From NCBI RefSeq assembly GCF_014873755.1, contig NZ_JADBEG010000001.1, forward strand, positions 7,166,501 through 7,230,500: DNA of 64,000 nt. Reading direction: 5' to 3'. Under the pieces are notes generated by a model, which made no database searches, had not been told where the DNA came from, and saw only the letters and a list, made by a program, of their open reading frames with translations. Made by a program: the position numbers and the translations under genes. Positions 8,211 through 16,353 of the stretch are shown here, in pieces (positions within the stretch are counted from its first letter, which is position 1; the number at the start of each line of letters is the position of its first letter). The stretch comes from Amycolatopsis lexingtonensis (GTDB lineage Bacteria; Actinomycetota; Actinomycetes; Mycobacteriales; Pseudonocardiaceae).

Positions 8211-9137
8211 GTGGACCTCGACGCAGTGCGCACCTTCGTGGCCGCCGTGGCGGCGGGCCGGTTCCAGGACGCCGCCACGGACCTGTCGATCACGCAGCAG
8301 GCGGTCTCGAAGCGCATCGCGGCATTGGAGAAGACCCTCGGCACCCGCTTGTTCACCCGCACCGCCCGCGGCGCGCGGCTGACCGCCGAGGGCGAGGCGT
8401 TCCTGCCGCACGCCAGGGAGCTGCTTTCGGCGGAGGCGCGAGCGCTGGCGTCGGTCCGCACCGGCCCGCTGCGCGTCGACGTCATCGGCCGACGGCTGTG
8501 CCCGGCGACGTTGCTGCGGGAGTTCCACGAGGCGCATCCGGAGGTCGCGCTGGAGGTGGTGACCCTCGTCGACACCGCGGTCGCCGCGCTCCGGAACGGC
8601 TCGATCGACGCGTCGTTCCGCGCGGTGGTGGAGCTTCCGCCAGACCTCGACGCGCGGTGGGTGTTCGACGAGCCCATCCAGCTGCTGTGCGGACCTCGGC
8701 ATCCGTTGGCCGGAACGGCTTCGGTAGCACCGGATGAGCTGGCCGGGTTCCGGCTTTGGATGCCGGGCGTGGTGCCCGGGACCGAGTGGGGTGCGTATTA
8801 CGGCGCGTTCGCGGCCGCGTTCGGGCTGTCGATCGACGTCGACGGGCCGAACTTCGGTACCGAGGTGGTGCTGGAGACGATCGCGAAGTCGGCGGAGGTG
8901 GCCACGCTGGTTCCCACGGGCGCGCGGGTGCTTTGGCCCGCGGAGTACGACCTGCGGCGAGTGAGGATCGAAGGGCCGGTGCCGGTGTACCCGCATTCGC
9001 TGGTCTGGCGCCGGGACAACGCGCACCCCGCGCTGGAGACGCTGATCGGTTACTTGCGCCCCGGCCGCGCCATCGCCGACGCGTGGCGGCCGGAGTGGGC
9101 GGATCAGCCCAGCCAGACCGTGCCCAGGACCGGGTAG
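8211..9137 (+). CDS. LysR family transcriptional regulator
   Basis: The protein of about 308 aa has the LysR winged helix-turn-helix at residues 2-60 (TDLSITQQAVSKRIAALEKTLGTRLFTR) and a type-2 periplasmic-binding effector domain afterwards. The GTG at 8211 gives the standard family N-terminus, MDLDAVRTFV. An upstream GTG at 8190 would add seven residues and cannot be excluded, since neither start has a good RBS. Divergence from the MFS gene suggests that it regulates that exporter. Its 3' end overlaps the next convergent gene by 34 bp. Confidence 0.88.
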   Translation: MDLDAVRTFVAAVAAGRFQDAATDLSITQQAVSKRIAALEKTLGTRLFTRTARGARLTAEGEAFLPHARELLSAEARALASVRTGPLRVDVIGRRLCPATLLREFHEAHPEVALEVVTLVDTAVAALRNGSIDASFRAVVELPPDLDARWVFDEPIQLLCGPRHPLAGTASVAPDELAGFRLWMPGVVPGTEWGAYYGAFAAAFGLSIDVDGPNFGTEVVLETIAKSAEVATLVPTGARVLWPAEYDLRRVRIEGPVPVYPHSLVWRRDNAHPALETLIGYLRPGRAIADAWRPEWADQPSQTVPRTG

Positions 9138-10126
9138 CCCGGCAGGCCCGTGCGTGCCGCGCCCGGTCTCGGGACGCCCGCGATCCACAGGCGGCCCGTC
9201 GCCGCGATGTTCGCCGCCATCGAGGGGTCGGCCTTGGGCAGGCGGAAGGCGATCACCGTGCCGTCGGCCAGCATCGTGAGGCCGCTCAACCTCGCGGTGC
9301 CGCGGCGGCCCATGCGGACCGGGCCGTCCAGGACCGCGCGCAGTTCCGTCCAGTGGTCGGCCGGCAAGGGGCGGCCGTGGGCGATCGAGCGCAGGCCCGT
9401 CGCGAGCGCGCCCAGCAACGCGCCGGTCGCGAACGCCCCCGCGATCCAGCCCATGACCGGGAAGTCGAGCCGGACCCACAGCGCGAAACCGGCCAGTACC
9501 AGCAGGAACGCGGCCGTCGTGCGCAGTTCGCGGGCGAGCTGGCGGCGGTGCGCGGTGAGCACCGGGTCGAGCCGCGGCGAGCCCGAGCCGGCCGGGACCG
9601 GGACCGCGGCCGCACCCGGCGGCGGCGTCTCGTGGACCCGGGCGCGGCGGACCCGGACCAGCCCGGAGAAGCCGACGAAGACCTTCGGTCCCTTGCCCAG
9701 CAGCCAGACGCGCCGGTGCCCGGCCAGCAGGAGCCGGTGGGCCTCGTCGAGGCGGACGTGCAGCCAGCGGCCGTCCGGCAGGCGGACGCCGACCGTTCGC
9801 CCGGCCGCGACCAAGGCCGTGACGTCCACCTGCCGGAACGCTTCCCGCTTCAGCCGCGTTTCGGGCACGCGGGCGTGCGCGCGGTAGAGCCACCACGCCT
9901 CGACCGAGCCGGCCAGCGCGAGCGTGCCCACCGGCAGCGCGACGCCGGCGCCGGTGAAGAACTGGGCGACCCCGAACGCCAGGAAAACCCAGGACAGCAG
10001 CCGCTGGTCCGCGGTGCTCCGGCCGATGCGATCGAGGTATTCGCCGAAGATCGGTAGCGCCCCGGACGGCATCGCGGGGTCAAGTTCGAACGCCGGCACG
10101 CGCTCGGGAACCGGGACGATCTGCAC
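9104..10126 (-). CDS. Conserved membrane protein, function unknown
   Basis: The 340-aa protein has two hydrophobic helices around residues 43-78 and two around 193-240. A soluble stretch lies between them, and a C-terminal domain rich in Arg, Gly and Leu follows. No catalytic motif is visible. The first helical pair follows a PAMPSGALPIFGEYLDRIG stretch that looks cytoplasmic. I do not recognise the family. The 3' end runs 34 bp into the convergent LysR gene. Confidence 0.6.
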   Translation of the reverse strand: MQIVPVPERVPAFELDPAMPSGALPIFGEYLDRIGRSTADQRLLSWVFLAFGVAQFFTGAGVALPVGTLALAGSVEAWWLYRAHARVPETRLKREAFRQVDVTALVAAGRTVGVRLPDGRWLHVRLDEAHRLLLAGHRRVWLLGKGPKVFVGFSGLVRVRRARVHETPPPGAAAVPVPAGSGSPRLDPVLTAHRRQLARELRTTAAFLLVLAGFALWVRLDFPVMGWIAGAFATGALLGALATGLRSIAHGRPLPADHWTELRAVLDGPVRMGRRGTARLSGLTMLADGTVIAFRLPKADPSMAANIAATGRLWIAGVPRPGAARTGLPGYPVLGTVWLG

Positions 10127-10249
10127 GCTGGGCCCCCACCGTGTCGGCTTTGGTCACCGGCTTTTCGGTGAACCGGTCACCGGCGTTACCGGATACTCCG
10201 TTCAGCGGAACGCCGCACGTGACCCGGGTGACTACCCAGACCGTCGGAT

Positions 10250-10268
10250 TCAGGTTAGGCTCACCTAA
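10250..10268 (+). promoter_or_regulatory. IdeR/DtxR-type iron box
   Basis: TCAGGTTAGGCTCACCTAA matches the mycobacterial/streptomycete IdeR (DmdR) consensus TTAGGTTAGGCTAACCTAA at 17 of 19 positions, with both half-sites intact. It lies two bases before the AGGAGGTGAG ribosome binding site of the DUF2470 gene at 10283, so iron-loaded regulator bound here would block transcription. Binding is inferred from the match. Confidence 0.85.
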
Positions 10269-10282
10269 GTAGGAGGTGAGCC

Positions 10283-11077
10283 GTGACCCAGGCACCCGCA
10301 TCCATCCGCCGCCCGCCGGCGCCGAACCCCGCCGAGCGGGCCAAGACGATCGCGACCCGCAACGGTCCCGCGTCCTTGCTGCCCACCTGCGAACGCGCGG
10401 GTCTCGACGGCGAGCGGGTCGTCCCGCTCCTGCACCACGTGCACCACAGCGGCAGCGTGAGCGTGCTGCTGGCCGACGACCACCCGATGGTCACCGCGGC
10501 GAAGCAGACCCAGCGCGGCGAGCTGGCCGTGATGGTCGAAATCGCCGACCAGGCGCCAGTCGCCCTGCGGGAACCGATCCGCGGGCTGCTGTGGATCACC
10601 GGCTGGCTGCGGCCGCTCTCGCCGGTGTCGGCCCGCGCGCGAGCGGTCGCGATCGCCGAGTCGCGGCCGGACGAGCGGCTGCTCGACGTCGGCCACGGCG
10701 TCACGCTGCTGCGGCTCACCCCGGCATCGCTGGTGCTCGCCGACGCCGAGGGCACGCACTCGCTGCGCCCGCACATGTTCAGCGCCGCGCCGCCGGACCC
10801 GTTCCACGACTACGAGGCCCATTGGCTGCGGCACCTGGAAAGCGACCACTCCGACGTCGTCGACCAACTGGCCAAGCACCTGCCGGCGGACCTGCGCGGC
10901 GGCCGGATCCGCCCGCTCGGCCTCGACCGGTTCGGGCTGCGGCTGCGCGTCGAGTCCGAGGCGGGCGACCACGACGTCCGGCTGGCGTTCTCGAAGTCCG
11001 TCGACAGCCCGCCGCAGCTCGCGATGGAGCTGCGGCGGCTGGTCGGCTGCCCGTTCCTGCGGGGCGCGTCAGGCTAG
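10283..11077 (+). CDS. DUF2470 (HugZ-like) protein under iron-box control
   Basis: The 264-aa protein has an N-terminal split-barrel-like region (about 25-165). Its C-terminal DUF2470 domain (about 175-258) contains FHDYEAHWLRHLESDHSDVV and VRLAFSKSVDSP. The same domain occurs in HugZ-type heme-degrading proteins and in many actinobacterial proteins of unknown function. The start is GTG behind a perfect AGGAGGTGAG. The iron box just upstream supports a role in heme or iron use under iron limitation. Whether it binds heme itself is not shown by the sequence. Confidence 0.8.
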   Translation: MTQAPASIRRPPAPNPAERAKTIATRNGPASLLPTCERAGLDGERVVPLLHHVHHSGSVSVLLADDHPMVTAAKQTQRGELAVMVEIADQAPVALREPIRGLLWITGWLRPLSPVSARARAVAIAESRPDERLLDVGHGVTLLRLTPASLVLADAEGTHSLRPHMFSAAPPDPFHDYEAHWLRHLESDHSDVVDQLAKHLPADLRGGRIRPLGLDRFGLRLRVESEAGDHDVRLAFSKSVDSPPQLAMELRRLVGCPFLRGASG

Positions 11078-11530
11078 CTCGGCGGGGAATCCGCCCTTCG
11101 CGATCGGGCCCCAGCTCTCGATGGTGACCCGGATGATGCTCTTGCCCTGCTTGACCATGGCTTCGCGGTATTCGTCCCAGTCCGGGTGTTCGCCGGAAAT
11201 GGCCCGGAAGTACTCGACGAGCGGCTCGACCGAATCCGGGATGTCCAGGACCTCGGCGGTGCCGTTGAGCTGCACCCACCGGTCGTTCCACTCGTCGGAC
11301 AGGATGCAGGCGGAGACCTTCGGGTTGCGCTTGATGTTCACGATCTTCGCGCGCTTCGGGTAGGTCGAGATGACGAGCCTGCCCTCGGCGTCGACGCCGC
11401 ACGTGACCGGCGAGAGCTGCGGCCCGCCGTCGGCCTTCGTGGTCAGCAGGATCGCGCGGTGGCGGGTGGACAGGAACTCGACCAGCTCGGCGCGGTCGAC
11501 GGTTTCGTTGGTGGCGATGCTCCTCGGCAT
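11069..11530 (-). CDS. PPOX-class F420/FMN-dependent flavoenzyme
   Basis: This 153-aa single-domain split-barrel protein resembles the actinobacterial PPOX-class F420-dependent enzymes: RAILLTTKADGGPQLSPVTCGVD forms the first strands and RNPKVSACIL follows. Such proteins reduce or bind small substrates with F420, FMN or heme. The start ATG at 11530 fits the family; the long upstream extension in this frame does not. It overlaps the convergent DUF2470 gene by 9 bp. Whether the cofactor is F420 or FMN cannot be settled here. Confidence 0.82.
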   Translation of the reverse strand: MPRSIATNETVDRAELVEFLSTRHRAILLTTKADGGPQLSPVTCGVDAEGRLVISTYPKRAKIVNIKRNPKVSACILSDEWNDRWVQLNGTAEVLDIPDSVEPLVEYFRAISGEHPDWDEYREAMVKQGKSIIRVTIESWGPIAKGGFPAELA

Positions 11531-11552
11531 ACCCCGAAGGTAGCGTGCGCAC

Positions 11553-12365
11553 ATGACGTTCACCGCGCGATCGTGGCTGGCCCCGGCCCGCCCCGAGTTC
11601 CCCGGGACGATCGAAGACCCGGCGGAGCGCCGCGCGATCAAGCTTGAGCTGCTGATCGTCTTCGGCATCACGCTCGGCCTGTCCGGCGTGCGCAGCCTGC
11701 TGTCCCTTGTGGACTCGCTGCTGCAGCCGACGCCGCTGGCCCAGCAGCAGGTCCAGCTCAACGTGCCCCAGGCCGCGGCGAGCCTGATCGACCTGCTCAA
11801 GCAGCTGCTCTCGGCCGCCCAGCTGGTCGGCTGGGGCGCGCTCGGGCTGTACTTCCTGTGGCGCGCCGGGGTCAAGATCGCGCAGGTCGGGCTGGACCGC
11901 CGCAGCCCCGGCCGCGATGCCCTGCTGACGCTCGCGCTCGCCGCGCTGATCGGGATTCCCGGCCTGGCGCTCTACTTCATCTCCTACCGCCTCGGGTTCA
12001 GCCTGGCGGTGCAACCGTCCACATTGAACGACACGTGGTGGCGCCCGGTCACGCTGACGCTGTCGGCGTTCGGCAACGCCTTCGCCGAGGAAGTCCTCGT
12101 CGTCGGCTACCTGCTGACCCGGCTGCGGCAGCTCGGCGTCCGCGAGAACAACGCCGTGTTCGGCGCCGCCGTGCTGCGCGGGTCGTACCACCTGTACCAG
12201 GGCTTCGGCGGGTTCGTCGGGAACCTCGTCATGGGCCTGGTGTTCGGCAGGCTGTGGCAGAAGACGAACCGGCTGTGGCCGCTCGTGGCGGCGCACACGC
12301 TCTTCGACTTCGTGTCTTTTGTCGGGTACTCGCTGCTCAAGGGGCACGTTTCCTGGCTTCCCTGA
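11553..12365 (+). CDS. CPBP family intramembrane glutamic endopeptidase
   Basis: The 270-aa polytopic protein carries the CPBP (Abi, type II CAAX protease) motifs in order: FAEEVLVVGYLLTRL (the EE pair and following Arg, near residue 174), YHLYQGFGG (the His motif, near 211), and HTLFDFVSF (the second His motif, near 249). The catalytic Glu and His ligands therefore look intact. In bacteria these proteases act in regulation, self-immunity or peptide processing. The gene starts with ATG at 11553, 22 bp from the divergent PPOX gene. The substrate is unknown. Confidence 0.85.
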   Translation: MTFTARSWLAPARPEFPGTIEDPAERRAIKLELLIVFGITLGLSGVRSLLSLVDSLLQPTPLAQQQVQLNVPQAAASLIDLLKQLLSAAQLVGWGALGLYFLWRAGVKIAQVGLDRRSPGRDALLTLALAALIGIPGLALYFISYRLGFSLAVQPSTLNDTWWRPVTLTLSAFGNAFAEEVLVVGYLLTRLRQLGVRENNAVFGAAVLRGSYHLYQGFGGFVGNLVMGLVFGRLWQKTNRLWPLVAAHTLFDFVSFVGYSLLKGHVSWLP

Positions 12366-12378
12366 CTAAGCTCGGCTG

Positions 12379-13593
12379 GTGATCGACGAAACGACACCTC
12401 CCCGGGTGGACAGCGAAGTCGGACCCCTGCGCGCGGTGCTGCTGCACCGGCCCGGCAACGAGCTCAAAAGGCTGACGCCCCGCAACAACGACCAGCTGCT
12501 GTTCGACTCGATCCCGTGGGTCGACCGGGCCCAGGCCGAGCACGACGCGTTCGCCGAAGTGCTGCGCAGCCGCGGCGTCGACGTCCTGCTGCTGGCCGAC
12601 GCGCTCCGCACCGCGCTGGAGGACGACCGCGCCCACGCGGCGGGCGTCCACGCGGCCGTCGACGACCGGCGGCTCGGCGGCGACCTGGCCGATTCGCTGC
12701 GGTCGCACCTCTCGGGCGTCGGCGCCGCCGGGCTCGCCGAGGTGCTGATGGCCGGGATGACGTTCGAGGAGCTGCCGTCCGCGGAGGGCGCGTCGCTGGT
12801 GCGGATGATGAACCACCCGCACGACTTCGCCGTCGATCCGCTGCCGAACCTGCTCTTCACCCGCGACTCGTCGGCGTGGATCGCCGACCGGGTGGCGGTT
12901 TCGTCGTTGACCATGCCCGCGCGCCGGCGGGAAACCGCGGTGCTGGACCTGATCTACGCCTACCACCCGCACTTCCGGCACGCCGCGCGCGCGTACGGCG
13001 CGCATTCCGCGCCGATCGAAGGCGGCGACGTCATGCTGCTGGCCCCGGGCGTGCTGGCCATCGGCGTCGGCGAGCGGACGACGGCGGCCGGCGCCGAGTC
13101 CCTCGCTCGTTCGGTGTTCGCCGACGGCATCGCGCACACCGTGCTGGCGGTGCCGATCGAGCAGTCCCGCGCGACCATGCACCTGGACACGGTCTGCACG
13201 ATGGTCGACGCCGACGCGGTCGTGATGTACCCGCTGGCGCGCGATTCCCTCACGGCGTTCACGCTGCGCCCGACCGGCGACGGCGGCGTGAAGGTGGCCG
13301 GCCCGGCCCCGTTCCTGGTGGCCGCGGCCGAAGCGATGGAGATCGACCGGCTGCGCGTCATCGACACCGGCCTCGACCCGGTGACCGCCGAGCGCGAGCA
13401 GTGGGACGACGGCAACAACACGCTCGCGCTGGCCCCGGGTGTCGTCGTGGGCTACGAACGGAACGTCGAGACGAACGAACGCCTGGAGGCGGCGGGCATC
13501 GAGGTGCTGCCGATCGCGGGCTCGGAGCTGGGCTCCGGCCGCGGCGGCCCGCGCTGCATGTCGTGCCCGATCCGCCGCGAACCGTTGCGATAA
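12379..13593 (+). CDS. arcA: Arginine deiminase
   Basis: The 404-aa enzyme hydrolyses arginine to citrulline and ammonia. The start is GTG at 12379. Family motifs are present: FTRDSSAWI (about residues 156-164), EGGDVMLL (Glu substrate contact, near 214), [10 protein letters not shown] (catalytic His region, near 272) and the C-terminal GGPRCMSCP with the nucleophilic Cys (near 394). The length is normal. No ornithine carbamoyltransferase, carbamate kinase or arginine/ornithine antiporter is adjacent, so it stands alone rather than in an arc operon. It follows the CPBP gene by 13 bp and may be co-transcribed. Confidence 0.93.
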   Translation: MIDETTPPRVDSEVGPLRAVLLHRPGNELKRLTPRNNDQLLFDSIPWVDRAQAEHDAFAEVLRSRGVDVLLLADALRTALEDDRAHAAGVHAAVDDRRLGGDLADSLRSHLSGVGAAGLAEVLMAGMTFEELPSAEGASLVRMMNHPHDFAVDPLPNLLFTRDSSAWIADRVAVSSLTMPARRRETAVLDLIYAYHPHFRHAARAYGAHSAPIEGGDVMLLAPGVLAIGVGERTTAAGAESLARSVFADGIAHTVLAVPIEQSRATMHLDTVCTMVDADAVVMYPLARDSLTAFTLRPTGDGGVKVAGPAPFLVAAAEAMEIDRLRVIDTGLDPVTAEREQWDDGNNTLALAPGVVVGYERNVETNERLEAAGIEVLPIAGSELGSGRGGPRCMSCPIRREPLR

Positions 13594-13596
13594 ATG

Positions 13597-13644
13597 AAGT
13601 AAGCCTTCCCTAAATGCGCACAGCAATTTAGGGAAGGCTTACTT
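13597..13644. terminator. Perfect 19-bp inverted repeat after arcA, overlapping iron boxes
   Basis: AAGTAAGCCTTCCCTAAAT (13597-13615) is exactly complementary to the segment at 13626-13644 around a 10-nt loop. It begins three bases after the arcA stop, so it would make a strong stem-loop at the mRNA end. Each arm also contains an IdeR-like half-site pattern (TTAGGGAAGGCTTA on either strand). It may serve both as terminator and as duplicated operator for the ferritin gene. The dual role is an inference. Confidence 0.55.
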
Positions 13645-13681
13645 AAATTAGGTAGGTCTTCTTTAGGAATGGTAACCCTAA
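13628..13681 (+). promoter_or_regulatory. Tandem IdeR-type boxes upstream of ferritin
   Basis: TTAGGGAAGGCTTACTTAA (13628-13646) matches the IdeR consensus at 15 of 19 positions. TTAGGAATGGTAACCCTAA (13663-13681) keeps both TTAGG and CCTAA half-sites at the right spacing. A lone TTAGG half-site lies at 13648-13652, and a mirror-image box is in the left arm at 13595-13613. In Mycobacterium tuberculosis, bfrB is preceded by several IdeR boxes and is activated by iron-loaded IdeR. The same logic is likely here, since the boxes lie upstream of the promoter. Confidence 0.7.
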
Positions 13682-13705
13682 TAGGGGGGAGATCACCAGT
13701 CCCGA

Positions 13706-13735
13706 TTGGCATTTCCGCCAATCTTGATCTATTCT
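13706..13735 (+). promoter_or_regulatory. Ferritin promoter candidate
   Basis: TTGGCA (13706-13711) and TATTCT (13730-13735) are separated by 18 bp. The predicted transcription start would be at about 13742, directly at the ATG (13743), so the mRNA is probably leaderless; no Shine-Dalgarno sequence is present. An inverted repeat ATTGGC-N6-GCCAAT (13705-13722) overlaps the -35 element. Confidence 0.45.
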
Positions 13736-13742
13736 GGTCTGC

Positions 13743-14297
13743 ATGGCCCTCACCAAGAAGAAAGAACCGCGCTCGAAGTTCTTCGAACTGCTGCAGGCGC
13801 AGATCCACAACGAGTTCAACGCGTCCCAGCAGTACATCGCGCTCGCGGTGTGGTTCGACGCCGAGGACCTGCCGCAGCTGGCGAAGCACTTCTACAAGCA
13901 GTCCGTCGAAGAGCGCAACCACGCGATGGCGCTCGTGCAGTACATGCTCGACCGCGACCACCACGTCGAAATCCCCGGCACCGGCGAGGTGCGCAACGAC
14001 TTCTCGAGCGTCACCGAGCTCATCGAGCTGGCGCTGGAGCAGGAGAAGGAGGTCGCCGCCGACATCTCCGCGATGACGAAGGCGGCGCGGGCCGAAGAGG
14101 ACTACATCAGCGAGCAGTTCACGCAGTGGTTCCTCAAGGAGCAGGTCGAAGAGATCTCCCAGATGAGCACGCTGCTGAACGTCGTCAAGCGCGCGAACGG
14201 CAACCTGTTCGAGGTCGAGAACCACCTCTACCGCGAGTCGGTCGGCGACGCCGGCGCCGACTCCCAGATGCCGCCCGTGGCCGGCGGCGCGCTCTAG
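13743..14297 (+). CDS. bfrB: Ferritin (BfrB type)
   Basis: The 184-aa protein is a non-heme ferritin that stores iron in a 24-subunit shell. It closely resembles mycobacterial BfrB: NEFNASQQYIALAVWFDAED (about residues 23-42), VEERNHAM (Glu and His of the ferroxidase centre, about 55-62) and EQFTQWFLKEQVEE (about 121-134). It also shares the C-terminal Gly/Ala-rich tail. No Met at the heme-binding position typical of bacterioferritin was noticed. It is preceded by tandem iron boxes and followed by a strong terminator, so it is probably a single-gene unit. Confidence 0.93.
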   Translation: MALTKKKEPRSKFFELLQAQIHNEFNASQQYIALAVWFDAEDLPQLAKHFYKQSVEERNHAMALVQYMLDRDHHVEIPGTGEVRNDFSSVTELIELALEQEKEVAADISAMTKAARAEEDYISEQFTQWFLKEQVEEISQMSTLLNVVKRANGNLFEVENHLYRESVGDAGADSQMPPVAGGAL

Positions 14298-14307
14298 GAC
14301 TTGATAA

Positions 14308-14349
14308 CGAAAGCCCGGGCCCTCCCCCTGTGGATGGCCCGGGCTTTCG
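14308..14349 (+). terminator. Terminator after ferritin
   Basis: CGAAAGCCCGGGCC (14308-14321) pairs perfectly with 14336-14349 across a 14-nt loop. It begins 11 nt after the ferritin stop. The convergent gene ends at 14365, so the hairpin may serve both directions. Confidence 0.85.
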
Positions 14350-14364
14350 CATGCGTCCGGCCGA

Positions 14365-15189
14365 TCAGCCGGCGCAGTCCTGGTTGACGCTCATCAAGCT
14401 CGTCTGGGCGACCCCGGCAGCACCGAGCAGGAAGTGGTAGTCGGCCGTCGCGCTCGCCGGCGCGACGACGCCCCCGGTCTCGTCCTTGGCCGCGGGGTAG
14501 GCGGCGAGCACCTGCTCCTTGGTCGCTCCGGCGCCGATGCCCTCGGCGGTGTGCGCGACGACGTCCGGCGTGACGACGACCAGCCCGACCGCCTTCGAAA
14601 TGACCACGCTCGCGGCGGCCGGGACGCCGCTGCCGGCCGCCTTGTAGACGGTGCAGCTCGGTCCGGCCTGCGCCTCGCTGAGCGTGATGTCCTGCGCGGC
14701 GACGTCGGCTTCGGTCATGCCGAGCTTGAGCCGGCCGAAGCCGTCCGCCGCCAGCAGCGGCCCGGTCGACACGCTCGGCAGCGCCGTCGGCGGGCGCGAA
14801 GACGGCGGCCGCGGCGGCTTCGGCGTCGTCGTACCCGGTGGTGCGGAAACCTCGATGCTCTGGGTGCCGGTCGGCACGGGCGGCGGCGGCTGCGGCGACC
14901 GCCCCTGCGTCAGGTTCTCGGGCGGTTTGACGGTGAGGTCGGTCCCGTCGGCGGACATCACCGCGGTGCCGTCCTCGGTGTGGATCCGGACCAGCGTCAG
15001 CCCGGCCGAAACGACGACCACGGCCGCGGCGACCCCGGTGACGGCCTGCAGGTTGCGGCGCCGGCGACGACGTCGCCCCGCGCCCGCGACGATGGCCGCG
15101 CCCGCTTCCGGTGGCGGCGGCAGGTCCAGCCGCTCATCGGCGAACATCGCGCGCAGGCGCTGCTCCAGCTCTTCCTCGGAGATGTTCAA
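14365..15189 (-). CDS. Anti-sigma-like membrane protein paired with SigE-family factor
   Basis: The 274-aa protein has a short acidic cytoplasmic N-terminus (MNISEEELEQRLRAMFADER), a run of Arg residues at about 39-45 and one membrane span (about 46-69). A Pro/Thr-rich linker (about 88-140) and an external domain with two Cys residues follow. The start overlaps the sigma-factor stop by 4 bp. This layout (short cytosolic helix, single span, external sensor) is common for regulators co-encoded with SigE-family sigma factors. No zinc-finger anti-sigma motif is present, so the anti-sigma role is inferred from position only. Confidence 0.65.
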   Translation of the reverse strand: MNISEEELEQRLRAMFADERLDLPPPPEAGAAIVAGAGRRRRRRRNLQAVTGVAAAVVVVSAGLTLVRIHTEDGTAVMSADGTDLTVKPPENLTQGRSPQPPPPVPTGTQSIEVSAPPGTTTPKPPRPPSSRPPTALPSVSTGPLLAADGFGRLKLGMTEADVAAQDITLSEAQAGPSCTVYKAAGSGVPAAASVVISKAVGLVVVTPDVVAHTAEGIGAGATKEQVLAAYPAAKDETGGVVAPASATADYHFLLGAAGVAQTSLMSVNQDCAG

Positions 15190-15839
15190 CCCACGTCACT
15201 CCCTTCGCCCTCGTTGCCGGTCGCCTTGAGCTTCATCCGCAGCGACGTGATCGCCTTGCTGGCCTGGCTCTTGACGGTGCCCTGCGTGACGCCGAGGGCC
15301 CCGGCGATCTCCGCTTCCGAGAGACCTTCGTAGTAACGCAGCACCATCACCGCGCGTTGCCTCGGCGGCAACGTCCGTAGCGCACGCCACAGCGGCTCGT
15401 GCTCGAACGGGTCGGCCGGCACGTGCGGCGTGGTGTCCGGCAGGTCGGCCACCAGGTTCTCGCGGCGCGTCCGGCGCCAGCGGCTGACGTGCGCGTTCGC
15501 CATCGACCGGCGGACGTAGGCCAGCGGGTCACCGGTCTTCTCGTGCACGTGGTGCCAGCGCGAGCCGATCTTCTCCAGCACGGTCTGCACCAGGTCGGCG
15601 GCGTCGTGCGGATTGCCGGTGAGCGCGTGCCCGTACCGCAACAGCCCGGGCAGGGTGGCCTGCACGAAGTCGCCGAAGTCGGTGAACTCGCCCGCCAACG
15701 TCGCGGCCCTCCCTCGGCCTGCGCTGGTCACCCACGTCTCTCCCCCGGTGAGGACTGGTGCCGCAGCGGTCACCGTATCGCCTCCCATCGGGGTCGGACA
15801 GCCAGAAGCCGAGTCGCTTTCTCCCCCAACACGCATCAC
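15186..15839 (-). CDS. SigE-family RNA polymerase sigma factor
   Basis: The 217-aa group-4 sigma factor has region 2 at about residues 54-122 (ADLVQTVLEKIGSRWHHV) and region 4 at about 148-205 (LPPRQRAVMVLRYYEGLSEA, then VTQGTVKSQASKA as recognition helix). It matches the actinobacterial SigE-type subfamily. An AGGGGG precedes the GTG-ATG at the 5' end (15839/15836). An internal GTG at 15731 also has a plausible RBS and would remove 36 poorly conserved residues. It is translationally coupled to the downstream membrane protein. Confidence 0.88.
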   Translation of the reverse strand: MMRVGGESDSASGCPTPMGGDTVTAAAPVLTGGETWVTSAGRGRAATLAGEFTDFGDFVQATLPGLLRYGHALTGNPHDAADLVQTVLEKIGSRWHHVHEKTGDPLAYVRRSMANAHVSRWRRTRRENLVADLPDTTPHVPADPFEHEPLWRALRTLPPRQRAVMVLRYYEGLSEAEIAGALGVTQGTVKSQASKAITSLRMKLKATGNEGEGSDVG

Positions 15840-15896
15840 AGCCCCCTCAGGTTGCCTGCGTTCCCGCCCGAATCCGGGCGGTTCGATCTGCCCACG

Positions 15897-16250
15897 TCAG
15901 CGGTGCGCGAGCGAGGACGGCAGCCGGAAACCGCCGCCGTCCACCTCGCCGAACTCGTGCACGCCGACAACGGCGGAGTGCGGCAGCGGGCCGTACACGT
16001 GGGGGAACCGGACGCCGGCCGGGTGCGGCGGCTCGCCGTCCTCCCAGCGGACCGGAACGCCGACCTTCCCCGGGTCGATCTCGAGCAGCACCAGGTCGGT
16101 GCGGCCCCGGTAGAGCGCGTTGGCCGGCAGGTGTGCCGTGCCGAAATCGGAGCAGTGGATGAACCCGACGTCGTCCAGCGACGGCGGCCGGTACTCCCCG
16201 CCCTCGCCCACTTCGGCCCAGTCGGCCGCCCCGCAGATGTGAAGTATCAC
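15897..16250 (-). CDS. DUF952 domain protein
   Basis: The 117-aa protein begins (GTG at 16250) with ILHICGAADW and contains FIHCSD, the signature of DUF952, a small glutathione-transferase-associated family of unknown function. The RFPHVYGPLPHSAVV segment near the C-terminus is also typical. The family is clear; the role is not. Confidence 0.82.
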   Translation of the reverse strand: MILHICGAADWAEVGEGGEYRPPSLDDVGFIHCSDFGTAHLPANALYRGRTDLVLLEIDPGKVGVPVRWEDGEPPHPAGVRFPHVYGPLPHSAVVGVHEFGEVDGGGFRLPSSLAHR

Positions 16251-16317
16251 GCCGAGAATCGTCCCACCGGCGCGGTCGGGCGGCGGTGTCTCGTGCGCCA
16301 CAAAACCCCTGGTTGAA

Positions 16318-16349
16318 CGCTCACCGAGTGGTCGCCCACTCGGTGAGCG
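16318..16349 (-). terminator. Terminator after the DUF5926 gene
   Basis: CGCTCACCGAGTGG (16318-16331) and 16336-16349 form a perfect 14-bp stem with a TCGC loop. On the minus strand this lies 5 nt after the stop of the gene that ends at 16354. Confidence 0.8.
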
Positions 16350-16353
16350 CCGG

